A stretch of 64,000 bases of DNA from JABDMH01 sp964428345 (GTDB lineage Bacteria; Bacteroidota; Bacteroidia; Chitinophagales; Saprospiraceae), in assembly GCA_964428345.1 (NCBI GenBank), contig CAYRYD010000025.1, positions 1 to 64,000 on the forward strand, in the 5' to 3' direction. This document shows positions 55,199-64,000 of this stretch, piece after piece. The notes beneath the pieces were generated by a model that did no database searches, was not told where the DNA came from, and saw nothing but the letters and a program-made list of their open reading frames with translations. Each line of letters begins with the position of its first letter. Within the stretch, counting starts at the first letter, position 1. The translations under genes were made by a program, and so were the position numbers.

Positions 55199-57064
55199 AT
55201 GAACTCACGGATATTACTTCGGATCTCAACGGGTTTATTACTGACTTGTTCATTTCTCTTTCTCCACGGACAACAGACGCAAAGACCACCCCTGCATGCC
55301 CGTCATTGGATGGCGATCACCGGCAAACCGCTGGCGGCTACCTCAGGTGCCACTATTTTTAATCAGGGTGGCAATGCAGTGGATGCTGCCTGTGCCATGC
55401 TGGCCACCACCTGCACCATGTGGGATGTGCTGGCCTGGGGTGGTGAAACCCAGGCACTGATCTACCATCCGGAAACCAGGAAAGTGATTGCCATCAATGC
55501 GCTGGGGGTAGCTCCTACCGGGGCGACACCGGAGTTTTTCCTGGACCAGGGAATGCAATACCCGCCGGAGTATGGTCCATTGGCCGCGGTGACTCCCGGT
55601 ACTCCTGGCGGACTATTGACCATGTTGGCTGAATACGGCACCATGAGCCTGGCACAGGTGCTGGCACCAGCGATCGGACTGGCTGCCGGTTATCCGATCG
55701 AGGCCCAGTTATGCCGGAGCATAGAGACTTTTAAAGACACCCTGAAAAAGTGGCCCTATTCGCGCGAAGTCTTTCTTACGCATCCCGGTGATGCCACCGG
55801 AGAAGCGCCTCGTCCCGGTGAAATTTTTGTCCAGCAGGACCTGAAGGAAACCCTGGAGAAAATGGTCGAAGCTGAACAACTGGCACTGAAAGCCGGCAAA
55901 TCACGTAAAGAAGCCATCTATACTGCCTACGATCGTTTTTACCGGGGCGATATCGCTGCAGAGCTGGTACGGGGTACCCGGGAACAGGGAGGACTGATGA
56001 CCATGCAGGACCTGGATCGATGGAAAGTTTACCTGGAGGAACCGGTGATGACCACCTATAAGGACATCGAAGTGTATAAGTTAAATACCTGGGTACAGGG
56101 TCCGGTAATGCTGCAGGCATTGAATATGATCGAAAACTTTGATATGAACTGCCTGAGCTATAATTCGGCCAAATACCTGCATGGTTTGTACCAGGTCATG
56201 AATCTGTGCTTTGCAGACCGGGATTTTTACTATGGAGATCCCTATTATGAACCGGCCGAGCCGGTACAGGGTCTCTTGTCCAAGGACTATGCCCGTAAAC
56301 GAGTCAACGAGATCAACTGGGAGAGTAACGATGAAGAGGCCGGCCCCGGTGATCCGTATCCTTTTGAAGGCAAGACTAATCCCTATAAGACAATCCTGGA
56401 GCAGTGGAACCAGGACCGCCCCATTGGGTATCATCCATCATCTGCTGATCCCGGTGCTGAATTTCCCAACCAGGATTTTTATCTGGGCACGACGTCGATC
56501 CAGGCGGCTGATGCCGAAGGGTGGGTGGTGTCGGTTACGCCCAGTGGCGGCTGGATACCCGCTGTTATTGCCGGGCGAACCGGGATCGGTCTTAGTCAAA
56601 GAATGCAGAGTTTTGTGCTCCGGGAAAGTGAAAATCCCTATAATGTGCTCGAACCGGGTAAAAGGCCCCGGGCTACCCTCACCCCGAGTATGGCTTTGAA
56701 AGATGGAAAACCTTATCTGTCTTTTGCTGTGCAGGGTGGTGATAGTCAGGATCAGAATCTGCTGCAGTTTTTCCTGAATATGGTCGAGTTTGGTATGACG
56801 GTGCAGGAAGCGGTGGAAGCAGCCAACATCAACAGCTTTCAGATGCGGGGTTCTTTTGCCGGTCACATTACCGAGCCCGGGGTGATGCTCATCCATGAAA
56901 GCACCCCGCCCTGGACCCGCAAGGCGCTTCGTAAAATGGGTTACATCTTACGGGTTGAGGATCGCACTTCCGGACCGATCAACGCCATCTTTTTTGATCA
57001 GGATCATGGTACGATGTGGGGCGGAGCCAGTAATCACGGCGAAGATTATGGCATTGGCTGGTAG
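55199..57064 (+). CDS. gamma-glutamyltransferase family protein, secreted
   Basis: 621 residues with a signal peptide (STGLLLTCSFLFLHGQQ). Ntn-hydrolase family, with IFNQGGNAVDAACAMLATTC and the proposed autocleavage Thr 431 in YLGTTSIQAAD. The usual TTHFS motif reads TTSIQ here, so the second catalytic position differs. Conserved blocks at NPYNVLEPGKRPRATLTPSM and GGDSQDQNLLQ fit the C-terminal subunit. It acts in the periplasm or outside on gamma-glutamyl compounds or acyl-amides. Confidence 0.8.
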   Translation: MNSRILLRISTGLLLTCSFLFLHGQQTQRPPLHARHWMAITGKPLAATSGATIFNQGGNAVDAACAMLATTCTMWDVLAWGGETQALIYHPETRKVIAINALGVAPTGATPEFFLDQGMQYPPEYGPLAAVTPGTPGGLLTMLAEYGTMSLAQVLAPAIGLAAGYPIEAQLCRSIETFKDTLKKWPYSREVFLTHPGDATGEAPRPGEIFVQQDLKETLEKMVEAEQLALKAGKSRKEAIYTAYDRFYRGDIAAELVRGTREQGGLMTMQDLDRWKVYLEEPVMTTYKDIEVYKLNTWVQGPVMLQALNMIENFDMNCLSYNSAKYLHGLYQVMNLCFADRDFYYGDPYYEPAEPVQGLLSKDYARKRVNEINWESNDEEAGPGDPYPFEGKTNPYKTILEQWNQDRPIGYHPSSADPGAEFPNQDFYLGTTSIQAADAEGWVVSVTPSGGWIPAVIAGRTGIGLSQRMQSFVLRESENPYNVLEPGKRPRATLTPSMALKDGKPYLSFAVQGGDSQDQNLLQFFLNMVEFGMTVQEAVEAANINSFQMRGSFAGHITEPGVMLIHESTPPWTRKALRKMGYILRVEDRTSGPINAIFFDQDHGTMWGGASNHGEDYGIGW

Positions 57065-57136
57065 TCTTGTTTAACACCTATAACAGAGCAGGCAAATATT
57101 GGTACCCTAAGTCATTTTTTTTAGTACTCATTCATC

Positions 57137-58129
57137 ATGAATTATCGAAAATTCGGCCATACGGATCTGTTGGTGAGCGAGATCGGCTTTGGAGCCTGGG
57201 CGATCGGTGGACCCGCTGAAGTGGGGGGTATCCCAATAGGCTGGGGCAATACCGATGACCGGGTTTCGGTCGGGGCTATCCGTCAGGCGCTCGACAAGGG
57301 GATTAATTTTTTTGATACCGCTGATTTTTACGGGCTGGGTCATTCGGAGGAATTGCTCGGCAAAGAGCTGTCGAAGGAACCGGAAGTGTTGATTGCGACC
57401 AAAGTCGGGCAGAAGAAAAGTGCCGATAACAAAATTCTGATCGACTACACCTACGAGCACATCATCCGGGCCTGTGAAGGAAGTCTGCGCAGGCTGCAAA
57501 GAGATCATATTGATTATTACCAGCTCCATACCGCCAAGGTGGCTGATCTGGAAGATGGTGCTTGTCTGGCGGCAGTCAATCAGCTCGTAAAAGAAGGGAA
57601 AATACGTTACTGGGGAGTCTCGCTCAATACGTTCAATCCGTTTCCCGAAGCCGACTATCTGCTGCAAAATCAGTTGGGTCAGGGATTTCAACTGGTACTC
57701 AATATGATCAATCAACTGGCGGTGCCGGTCGTGCAGGATGCCGAGAAACACGGCTTTGGGGTGATTGCCAGGATGCCGCTCCAGTTTGGCCTGCTCACCG
57801 GAAAAATCACTGCGGACAGCACGTTTGACAAAAGCGATCACCGGTCATTTCGACTCACTCCCGAAATTATTGGCCGGACACTCGAAGCGCTCGAACCGGC
57901 ATGGACCCTCACGGAAAAGTACGGCACCACCAAACTGGGACTGAGCCTTTCCTATATCCTGAGCTATCCGGGTGTGTCGACGGTGATACCTGGCTTGCGT
58001 ACCAAAGAGCAGGTGCAACAAAACGTGGATCAGCTCGTCCATCTGACGGTGGATGACCGTGAATTTTTAGAGGATCTCTTCAGGGAGCGTCTGGAAAGTC
58101 TGCTGCCATTGATGAAAGAAGCCGGTTAG
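57137..58129 (+). CDS. aldo/keto reductase
   Basis: 330 residues, (beta/alpha)8 fold. The catalytic tetrad is visible: Asp 60, Tyr 65 (FDTADFYGLGHSEE), Lys 89 (IATKVGQ) and His 131 (YYQLHTAKV). The C-terminal NADPH-binding block (VSTVIPGLRTKEQVQQNV) is present. It reduces aldehydes or ketones with NAD(P)H; it resembles the sugar or phenylacetaldehyde-type AKRs. It is 72 bases after the gamma-glutamyltransferase gene. Confidence 0.9.
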   Translation: MNYRKFGHTDLLVSEIGFGAWAIGGPAEVGGIPIGWGNTDDRVSVGAIRQALDKGINFFDTADFYGLGHSEELLGKELSKEPEVLIATKVGQKKSADNKILIDYTYEHIIRACEGSLRRLQRDHIDYYQLHTAKVADLEDGACLAAVNQLVKEGKIRYWGVSLNTFNPFPEADYLLQNQLGQGFQLVLNMINQLAVPVVQDAEKHGFGVIARMPLQFGLLTGKITADSTFDKSDHRSFRLTPEIIGRTLEALEPAWTLTEKYGTTKLGLSLSYILSYPGVSTVIPGLRTKEQVQQNVDQLVHLTVDDREFLEDLFRERLESLLPLMKEAG

Positions 58130-58204
58130 GAACCTGTCAGGCCGGAAACAGGGTTAGGATTAGGCTGATTTTTTACAACCGGATCTGTAATGGCATCAAG
58201 GCTG

Positions 58205-58798
58205 TTACAATTCGGCCAGCATCAGATTGCGGAATTCGATGCTCATCTCCCGGCCCGGATGCAGTTGGATGCCGATCGGACCCATTTCCGAGGCGGTTTC
58301 CGAGGTGTATTGCATGACCTCGGTGCCATTGAGCCAGGCCGTATAGTGATTGCCAACGGCTTTGACCTGAATGGTATTCCAGTCATCCAGCTTGAGTAAT
58401 TCTTTTACGCCTTTTGCTTCGACAGGATACCCCTTGCCGGGAATGTAGGGTGAGCAGGTCATATCCCGCTTCAGGGAACCGGAAATACCGATCTGAATCT
58501 GATCGTGTTCTCCCCGGATAAAAAAGCCGGAGTCAACCGTTCCTTTCCCAAATTTGAAATCAGCCCGGATGATGAAATCTTTATACGATTTCGCGGTCCA
58601 TAAATTGCTGCCTTTTTGCTCCGGGTCGTTAGAGACACTCAAAATTCCATCCTGCACAGACCACCAGACATTGCCTTCGGGCTCTACCCAACCCTTGAAA
58701 TTGCGACCATTAAAAATCGATTTCAGCTTGGGATCGGGCTGAGCAAATCCGGAAAACTGAAGAAAGGCCAATGCTATTATCAGGTATTTGATCATCAT
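58205..58798 (-). CDS. DUF1080 family (3-keto-disaccharide hydrolase-like) secreted protein
   Basis: 197 residues from ATG 58798, giving a signal peptide (KYLIIALAFLQFSGFAQ). One concanavalin-like beta-sandwich: SIFNGRNFKGWVEPEG at the start, then LWTAKSYKDFIIRADFKFG, VDSGFFIRG and WNTIQVKAVGNHYTAWLNG, the hallmark pattern of DUF1080. Family members include 3-keto-disaccharide and 3-keto-glucoside hydrolases. Alone here, no Gfo/Idh neighbour. Confidence 0.85.
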   Translation of the reverse strand: MMIKYLIIALAFLQFSGFAQPDPKLKSIFNGRNFKGWVEPEGNVWWSVQDGILSVSNDPEQKGSNLWTAKSYKDFIIRADFKFGKGTVDSGFFIRGEHDQIQIGISGSLKRDMTCSPYIPGKGYPVEAKGVKELLKLDDWNTIQVKAVGNHYTAWLNGTEVMQYTSETASEMGPIGIQLHPGREMSIEFRNLMLAEL

Positions 58799-58942
58799 TT
58801 GTGGTTTCGTATGACTATGGTATCCAAGATACAATTTTTCCAGACTGTTGGTTTGAGGCCGGGGATTTGATTATGGTTCCCGTATGAAAGATAACACCGG
58901 ATTTTCCATGTCCCGGGTGCCGGACCTGGTAAGCGATCCTGC

Positions 58943-60484
58943 CTATTGCTTCAATGAAGTGGTGAGGATGGCTTCAAAAATCTCCAGGGCTTTCTGGAGA
59001 TGACCGATCCGCATATTTTCATTGGGGCTGTGCTGATTATTGTCGGCATTGACCATGGGTACAATGACAGCCGGTATCTGCAATGTCGAAATAAACGCGG
59101 CTACGGGTACCGTGCCCCCCATCATCCGGATCCGGATAGGATCCTTGCCCGATTGCCGGCTTAAAGCCTCTGACAACCAGGTTCCGGCTGGTGACGACAT
59201 GGGTGTCCGGAAGGCCAGCGTCGGCTCTCCGGCATTGAAATAGGCAATTTTGGGATAGGTCAACCGTTCCTCCCTGGTTGGTTCATGATCGACAAGGTAG
59301 TAACCCTGATCCTGAATGTGATGGCTGATCAGGTTGGTCAGCCGGATGGGATCGCTTTCAGGAACCAGCCGGATATCGAGGGCAGCCGTTGCGTAGTCCG
59401 GCACGATGGTACGGGCCTGATTGCCAACCCATCCGGAAAGAATGCCCCGGGCATTGAGGGAAGGATACTGTAACGACTCCTGGTAGTTGGCGCCCACTTT
59501 TTCCGGTTCGGCGATCTGGAGCAGGTTCATGATTTGTCCGGGATCATCCGGCACCTGCTCCATGATGAACTTGTCTGACGGATCAATAGTCACCCCATCG
59601 TAATAACCGGGTATTATCACTCTGCCTTCATCATCTTTCATACTGGCCAGGAGCCGGGCCAGCCTGAAAACCGGGTTGGGAGCATAATTGCCATAATGAC
59701 CGCTATGCTGGGGTGTTATGGGCCCGTATACGGTCAGATCAACCCGCATATTTCCCCGGCAGCCGAAGATCAGGGTAGGCTCTCCCGAAATATGGACCGG
59801 GCCGTCGTTAATGATCAATACATCAGCTTGAAGCAGTTCCCGGTATTTCCGGACCGCTTCGGCTAATGAAGGACTGCCCAGCTCTTCTTCGGCATCCAGC
59901 AGAACCTTGATATTGAATGCGGGTACCCGTGCGGTTTCTAAGAGCCGGTCAAGAGCATGCAGAAAAGCGACAATCGGCGCTTTATCATCCGCGACCGAGC
60001 GTCCAAAAAGACGCCATTCGGGATTCACTTCCTGTCTGAGTCGGTCCCAATCTATGGTCCTCCAACCCGATACGGCGGCGCTATCCCGGGTCTTTAGTAC
60101 AACCTGAAATGGATTTTCCTGGTACCATTTGGAAGGATCGACTGCCTGACCATCCAGATGCATGTAGAAAAGGATGGCCGGCAGGTCAGGGGCAATGACT
60201 TTTTCGGCATAGAATAATGGGTTACCAGTGGTGGTTAGTATTTGGGTCTGCAGACCTCTGCGGGCAAAAGCAGCTTCTGCCCAGCCAATATTTTTCCGAA
60301 TATTTTCCTGGTCGAGCCCATGATTTGGGATGCTGACAAAGTCTCTGAGCTCCTCAATCAGGGTCAGCAGATTTGGACCAGAATCCTGTCCCAGGCTGTA
60401 TTGAAAATGAACAAGTAGAAGACTTGCCAACAACCATGTGACGATCGGGCGAAAGGAGGTCAGTAGATCAATGAATCCATGCAT
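58943..60484 (-). CDS. M20/M25/M40 family metallo-hydrolase (peptidase), secreted
   Basis: 513 residues with a signal peptide (WLLASLLLVHFQYSLGQ). Zinc ligands: His 109 and Asp 111 in YMHLDGQAVD, Asp 166-167 in GRSVADDK, the catalytic Glu-Glu in DAEEELGSPS (198-201), later His residues near 410 and 480. The dimerisation domain occupies about 235-370. It hydrolyses dipeptides or N-acylated substrates; the exact one is unknown. Divergent from the LpxH-like gene. Confidence 0.85.
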   Translation of the reverse strand: MHGFIDLLTSFRPIVTWLLASLLLVHFQYSLGQDSGPNLLTLIEELRDFVSIPNHGLDQENIRKNIGWAEAAFARRGLQTQILTTTGNPLFYAEKVIAPDLPAILFYMHLDGQAVDPSKWYQENPFQVVLKTRDSAAVSGWRTIDWDRLRQEVNPEWRLFGRSVADDKAPIVAFLHALDRLLETARVPAFNIKVLLDAEEELGSPSLAEAVRKYRELLQADVLIINDGPVHISGEPTLIFGCRGNMRVDLTVYGPITPQHSGHYGNYAPNPVFRLARLLASMKDDEGRVIIPGYYDGVTIDPSDKFIMEQVPDDPGQIMNLLQIAEPEKVGANYQESLQYPSLNARGILSGWVGNQARTIVPDYATAALDIRLVPESDPIRLTNLISHHIQDQGYYLVDHEPTREERLTYPKIAYFNAGEPTLAFRTPMSSPAGTWLSEALSRQSGKDPIRIRMMGGTVPVAAFISTLQIPAVIVPMVNADNNQHSPNENMRIGHLQKALEIFEAILTTSLKQ

Positions 60485-60605
60485 CGTGATTCCTGCTGGT
60501 GAATGGTGGAAAGTTAAGGATTCATCCGTGATAACCGGGATTTGCGCTTATCGAAATATCCGGGTACTTCCACACCCGGGTGCAAAAACCTATCTTCGGG
60601 CACCG

Positions 60606-61373
60606 ATGTCGAAGATCTATTTTGCCTCAGACTTTCATTTGGGTATCGATGCCCGGTTGACTTCTGTTGAACGGGAAGCTCAGATCGTTCGATGGCTGGA
60701 GATGATCCGGGTGGATGCCCTTGCGATTTATCTGGTCGGTGATTTGTTTGATTTTTGGTTTGAATACCGCTCGGTAGTTCCCCGTGGACACGTCCGGTTT
60801 TTAGGCAAACTGGCTGAAGTAGCCGACGCAGGTATCCAACTGCATGTCTTTACCGGTAATCACGACATGTGGATGTCCGAATACCTGGAAAAGGAGATCG
60901 GCGCCACCCTTCACCGGCAGCCGGTCATTCAGGAATGGATGGGCAAAAAGTTTCTGATCGGGCATGGTGATGGCCTTGGTCCGGGTGATCACGGTTATAA
61001 ATTCATCAAGAAAGTCTTTGCCAGTCCGGTCAGTCAATGGTTTTATGCCCTGCTGCACCCGGATCTTGCCTTCAAAATGGCCAACTTCTGGAGTGGCAGG
61101 AGCCGTGACAACGCAGCAGATAAAGATCGGTGGCTGGGTAAGGAAAACGAGTGGCTGGTTCAGTATGCCAATGAGATCATTCGTGAGACAGAGCTGGATT
61201 ACCTCATTTTTGGTCACCGGCACCTGGTGATCGATTGTACCCTGGACAATAAAACCAGCCGGTATATCAATCTGGGTGACTGGTTATCCTTCAATTCCTA
61301 TGCGGTTTTTGACGGATCAGACCTCAAAATTCGTTTCTTTGAAAATGAAGGAGCATCGGCTATCGTGGTTTAG
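60606..61373 (+). CDS. lpxH: UDP-2,3-diacylglucosamine diphosphatase-like metallophosphatase (LpxH-type)
   Basis: 255 residues from ATG 60606; the longer frame from 60438 is not supported. Metallophosphatase motifs in order: SDFHLG (9-13), GDLFDFWFEY (45-54), GNHDMWM (84-90), GHGD (119-122) and FGHRH near 205. LpxH hydrolyses UDP-2,3-diacylglucosamine to lipid X in lipid A synthesis at the inner membrane. The WFEY and FGHRH spacing matches the Bacteroidota LpxH branch. It overlaps the following gene by 29 bases. Confidence 0.85.
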   Translation: MSKIYFASDFHLGIDARLTSVEREAQIVRWLEMIRVDALAIYLVGDLFDFWFEYRSVVPRGHVRFLGKLAEVADAGIQLHVFTGNHDMWMSEYLEKEIGATLHRQPVIQEWMGKKFLIGHGDGLGPGDHGYKFIKKVFASPVSQWFYALLHPDLAFKMANFWSGRSRDNAADKDRWLGKENEWLVQYANEIIRETELDYLIFGHRHLVIDCTLDNKTSRYINLGDWLSFNSYAVFDGSDLKIRFFENEGASAIVV

Positions 61374-62178
61374 TTTATTGGGTCTGCTGGGTTTGCTCAC
61401 CTGCACCACTATCCGGTCTGGTGGTCAGATTACCACTGCCGGACAAAGGGAAATTGCCTTTCATACTGCGGTAACGGATCAGTTGGGGAATCTGTATTAC
61501 GCCTATAACGGCAATGAAATCATCAAGGAAGATCCCACCGGAAAACAGGTCGGCTATTTTTCGAATAATCAGCTGGGTAATGTCGGGATCATCGACGCCA
61601 CCAGCCCGCTTAAAGTACTTGTGTTTTATCCGGCATTTAATACTGGTATAGTCCTCGACCGGCGTCTTTTGGAGACCAGTCGCTTCAATCTGATCGAACC
61701 GGGTTTTGGTGAAATTGACCTGGTTGCTTTTTCCAGGGACGGAACGATCTGGATTTTCGATGACCATGAACAACGGCTTTACAGGATTAGTCAGCAGGGA
61801 GAACTTATCCAGAAAGGAGAGGACCTCCGGTTGATTTTCAACGAGCGGTTGCAGCCGGTAAAAATGGTGGAGGCCGGAGGATTTCTGTATCTGGGAATTC
61901 CTGGGAGGGGTTTATTGGTTTTCGATCTTTTCGGGCAATACAAGTCTCAGCTGTTACAGCCCGGTATTGTAGATTTTCAGATTATTGAAGACCAGTCGGT
62001 GGCATTTGTTGAAGAAAAGATGCTCAGGGTGATCCAGCTGCAAACTTTTGAGGAAAGACAATATCCGTTGCCGGATCTTCCCGGTGATGGAAAGATTCTG
62101 CTGACCAGACATCAATGGATCCGGGTTACTTCTTCCTCGATTGAGCGGCAACCCTTAAGTGACTTGATCAGAGAATAA
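61345..62178 (+). CDS. propeller-like lipoprotein or secreted protein, unknown function
   Basis: 277 residues from ATG 61345, which starts a leader (SWFSLLGLLGLLTC, possible lipidated Cys near residue 20). The rest shows regular beta strands as in propellers (AVTDQLGNLYYAYNGNEI, FSRDGTIWIFDDHEQRLYRI, LYLGIPGRGLLVFDLFGQ). It is a common Bacteroidota companion of lpxH, translated with it through the 29-base overlap. No function known. It differs from the island propellers by lacking the GPGE mark. Confidence 0.6.
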   Translation: MKEHRLSWFSLLGLLGLLTCTTIRSGGQITTAGQREIAFHTAVTDQLGNLYYAYNGNEIIKEDPTGKQVGYFSNNQLGNVGIIDATSPLKVLVFYPAFNTGIVLDRRLLETSRFNLIEPGFGEIDLVAFSRDGTIWIFDDHEQRLYRISQQGELIQKGEDLRLIFNERLQPVKMVEAGGFLYLGIPGRGLLVFDLFGQYKSQLLQPGIVDFQIIEDQSVAFVEEKMLRVIQLQTFEERQYPLPDLPGDGKILLTRHQWIRVTSSSIERQPLSDLIRE

Positions 62179-62193
62179 TGAATCCATTCTCTA

Positions 62194-62224
62194 AGATCAG
62201 CAAGCCCGGAGGGATTGCTGATCT
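62194..62224. terminator. hairpin between convergent genes
   Basis: agatcagcaa (62194-62203) pairs perfectly with ttgctgatct (62215-62224) across an 11-base loop, 16 bases after the stop of the 61345-62178 gene. No U-run follows, so it may work in both directions or only as a transcript end stabiliser. Confidence 0.5.
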
Positions 62225-62234
62225 GGTGTTGTTT

Positions 62235-62260
62235 CCGGCGATTAAAATCGCCGCTCCATA
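62235..62260. repeat. dispersed intergenic repeat, copy 2
   Basis: ccggcgatta then aaatcgccgctccata; the same two pieces occur in the other order at 8267-8294 (17-mer with one mismatch). cggcgatt and aatcgccg also form a small inverted repeat. Confidence 0.4.
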
Positions 62261-62263
62261 GAC

Positions 62264-62295
62264 CAATTCAACAATTCAACGATTCAACAATTAAA
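62264..62295. repeat. 8-base tandem repeat, four imperfect copies
   Basis: caattcaa, caattcaa, cgattcaa, caattaaa in a row, directly before the frr stop. A simple slippage-type repeat in the intergenic space. Confidence 0.55.
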
Positions 62296-62303
62296 CAATC
62301 AGT

Positions 62304-62870
62304 CTAGACGGTCATGATGTCTTTTTCCTTGACTTCCACCACGTGGTCGATTTTCTCCGAGTAGTCATGGACCAGCTTGTCTACTTCTTCTTCCCGCCGT
62401 TTTCCGGCATCTTCAGGGTATCCGTCTTTAACGGCTTTTTTGATGGCATCCATGGCTTTATGCCGGCTGGATCGGAGACTGATCTTGCATTCTTCACCCA
62501 ATTGCTTGGCTTGTTTGACCAGCTGCTTTCTTCTTTCTTCGGTGAGTGGTGGAATATTAATGCGGATTATCTCACCGTCATTCATTGGGGTGAGTCCGAG
62601 GTTAGCGGCAAAAATCGATTGCTCAATGGTTGCCAGCATTTTTTTCTCCCACGGCTGAATGGTGATCGTCCGGGCATCCGAAGTGGCGACATTGGCTACC
62701 TGATTGAGCGGAGTCGGACTGCCATAATATTCAACAAGCAGGCCATTCAACATCGCCGGTGAAGCTTTTCCGGTTCTGATTTTGACCAGTTCATTGTTGA
62801 GATGTTCCAGCGCATGATCCATGCCCTCCCGGGCAATTTCTATCGCCATATTAACCTCTTCCGAAACCAT
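62304..62870 (-). CDS. frr: ribosome recycling factor
   Basis: 188 residues. Typical RRF blocks: LVKIRTGKASPAMLNGLLVEYYG, TSDARTITIQPWEKKML, and the helical NDGEIIRINIPPLTEERRKQL. RRF with EF-G splits post-termination ribosomes. In many bacteria it follows pyrH; here its upstream neighbour is the metallopeptidase gene, with a 53-base gap. Its sequence looks complete. Confidence 0.95.
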   Translation of the reverse strand: MVSEEVNMAIEIAREGMDHALEHLNNELVKIRTGKASPAMLNGLLVEYYGSPTPLNQVANVATSDARTITIQPWEKKMLATIEQSIFAANLGLTPMNDGEIIRINIPPLTEERRKQLVKQAKQLGEECKISLRSSRHKAMDAIKKAVKDGYPEDAGKRREEEVDKLVHDYSEKIDHVVEVKEKDIMTV

Positions 62871-62923
62871 ATTCAGTAAGATTTAAAAGCGCAGTGAAGT
62901 TAAGGAATTATTTTTTAGTACCC

Positions 62924-63622
62924 CTAATCGCGCAGCCGGGTAATCAGATAAAGCAACATCACCAGCGCTGAAAGGGCAGCGGCTACGTAGGTCATGGCAG
63001 CCCATTTTAGGGCGTCTTTGGCGCCTTCGTATTCGGCCCCCGAGGCGGTACCTGTCTGATCCATCCAGACCAATGCTCTTTTACTGGCATCAAATTCGAC
63101 GGGCAAGGTAATGAAGCTAAACAAAGCCGTTATTCCAAAGGCAGCGATGGTGATCATGATCAGGGTATTACTGCCACTGAAACCGGCTCCAAAACCACCC
63201 AAAGCGAGCAACAAGAGCCATTGCTGCAACTGAGCGGAAATTTTAACCAGGGGAACGATGCCGGAGCGCAGTTTAAGCATCGGGTATTCCGTGGCATGTT
63301 GCACCGCATGACCACATTCGTGAGCCGCAACCGCCATGGCCGCCACTGACCTTCCATGATAGACGTCACTGGACAGCGCTACGGTCTTGTTGGCTGGATT
63401 ATAGTGGTCGGTCAATACACCCTGTGCTTCAATGACCTGAACATCCGAAATGCCATAGTTTGCCAGCATGGTCTGGGCAACTTCTCTCCCGGAGAGACGA
63501 CCCCGGCTGGGAATCTGGCTGTAGTGCGCAAATTTATTTCTTAACCGGCCACTTACGGCCATGCCAATCAGGCTCATAAGGCCGGCAATCAACATATACC
63601 CTAAATATCCTGAACTCATCAT
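62924..63622 (-). CDS. YugP-type zinc metallopeptidase (membrane)
   Basis: 232 residues with an N-terminal membrane segment and two to three more hydrophobic segments toward the C-terminus (about 132-230). The zinc site HECGH is at 101-105 (VAAHECGHAVQHA), the family mark of DUF2268-neighbouring YugP proteins. Preceded by RSVAAMAVAAH. Role in membrane protein quality control is suggested for the family but not proven. It lies 12 bases after serS and is likely in one transcript with it. Confidence 0.85.
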   Translation of the reverse strand: MMSSGYLGYMLIAGLMSLIGMAVSGRLRNKFAHYSQIPSRGRLSGREVAQTMLANYGISDVQVIEAQGVLTDHYNPANKTVALSSDVYHGRSVAAMAVAAHECGHAVQHATEYPMLKLRSGIVPLVKISAQLQQWLLLLALGGFGAGFSGSNTLIMITIAAFGITALFSFITLPVEFDASKRALVWMDQTGTASGAEYEGAKDALKWAAMTYVAAALSALVMLLYLITRLRD

Positions 63623-63634
63623 ATGTGTTAATTT

Positions 63635-64000
63635 TTAAATTCTGTCGAAACCTGTGTACTTCTGCAATACACCTGGGATATTAACTCCGTCACGATCCTG
63701 ATTGTTCTCGAGAAGTGCGGCGACAATTCGCGCCAGGGCCAGGGCACTCCCATTGAGGGTATGGACCAGCTGGGGTTTGCCATCGCCATCGCGAAAACGA
63801 AGTTTCAAACGGTTGCTCTGAAAGGTTTCAAAATTGGAAACCGAGCTCACTTCGAGCCATTTTTTCTGAGCAGCAGAGAATACTTCAAAATCAAAGGTTA
63901 GAGCGGAGGTAAATCCCATATCTCCACCACACAAACGTAAAATGCGATAGGGGAGTTCCAACTTGATGAGCAGTTGTTCTACGTGATTGAGCATTGCATC
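63635..64000 (-). CDS. serS: seryl-tRNA synthetase, C-terminal part (cut by window edge)
   Basis: 122 codons of the class II catalytic domain: YRILRLCGGDMGFTSALTFD, EVSSVSNFETFQSNRLKLRF and motif 3 NGSALALARIVAALLENNQD, ending in PGVLQKYTGFDRI. The enzyme charges tRNA-Ser. The N-terminal coiled coil and the rest of the domain are outside the window to the right. Confidence 0.93.
   Translation of the reverse strand, partial: DAMLNHVEQLLIKLELPYRILRLCGGDMGFTSALTFDFEVFSAAQKKWLEVSSVSNFETFQSNRLKLRFRDGDGKPQLVHTLNGSALALARIVAALLENNQDRDGVNIPGVLQKYTGFDRI

Noticed and set aside
1..64000. CRISPR array, tRNA or rRNA genes
   Set aside because: No regularly spaced repeats of suitable length and no cloverleaf or rRNA-like stretch was noticed by eye; a tRNAscan or Infernal run would settle it.

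Overview
The window looks like a chromosomal piece of a marine- or soil-type Bacteroidota, probably Saprospiraceae/Chitinophagia-like (inference from gene content). The signs are a C-terminal type IX secretion sorting domain on a secreted glycosidase, a TonB-dependent receptor with an N-terminal carboxypeptidase-regulatory-like domain, an atpD-atpC pair separated from the rest of the ATP synthase genes, TAnnTTTG-type -7 boxes, and a run of six-bladed beta-propeller lipoproteins with an NVEALA-type peptide. No tRNA, rRNA or CRISPR array was seen. The left edge carries repeats typical of an IS21-family end.

Layout. 1-5.6 kb: IS-like end, a small secreted protein, AraC regulator plus membrane protein, an Rnk/GreA-like factor, two cupins and a TetR regulator sharing a divergent operator with one cupin. 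5.7-16.1 kb: GH30 glycosidase with T9SS tail, rhodanese, two-oxoglutarate-type dioxygenase, PQQ dehydrogenase with a built-in cytochrome c domain, coiled-coil membrane protein, TonB receptor, RsmI-like methylase and ScpA. 16.2-19.5 kb: a MoxR-type AAA ATPase and a DUF5682 protein; their usual partner, a DUF5691 protein, lies apart at 51-52.6 kb. 19.6-28.6 kb: a tightly packed minus-strand catabolic operon (dioxygenase, three secreted beta-propeller hydrolase-like proteins, a HEAT-symporter fusion, HpcH/HpaI aldolase, Gfo/Idh/MocA oxidoreductase).

28.9-40.4 kb: an AT-richer island, all on the plus strand, with a Kelch lipoprotein, seven different propeller lipoproteins, an NVEALA-type peptide, at least one other tiny lipoprotein-like ORF, a decayed gene, and at its far edge a truncated S26 signal peptidase. 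This is the most likely place for a poorly described system: secreted or displayed small peptides with surface propeller lipoproteins and a dedicated peptidase.

40.4-49.6 kb: a minus-strand efflux operon (LytTR regulator, adaptor, two different RND permeases, TolC-type channel). 49.7-64 kb: mostly housekeeping and secreted enzymes: ceramidase-like protein, DUF5691, ATP synthase beta and epsilon, a short anti-sigma-like protein, gamma-glutamyltransferase, aldo/keto reductase, DUF1080 protein, M20 peptidase, LpxH-like phosphatase, ribosome recycling factor, YugP-type metallopeptidase and the end of seryl-tRNA synthetase.
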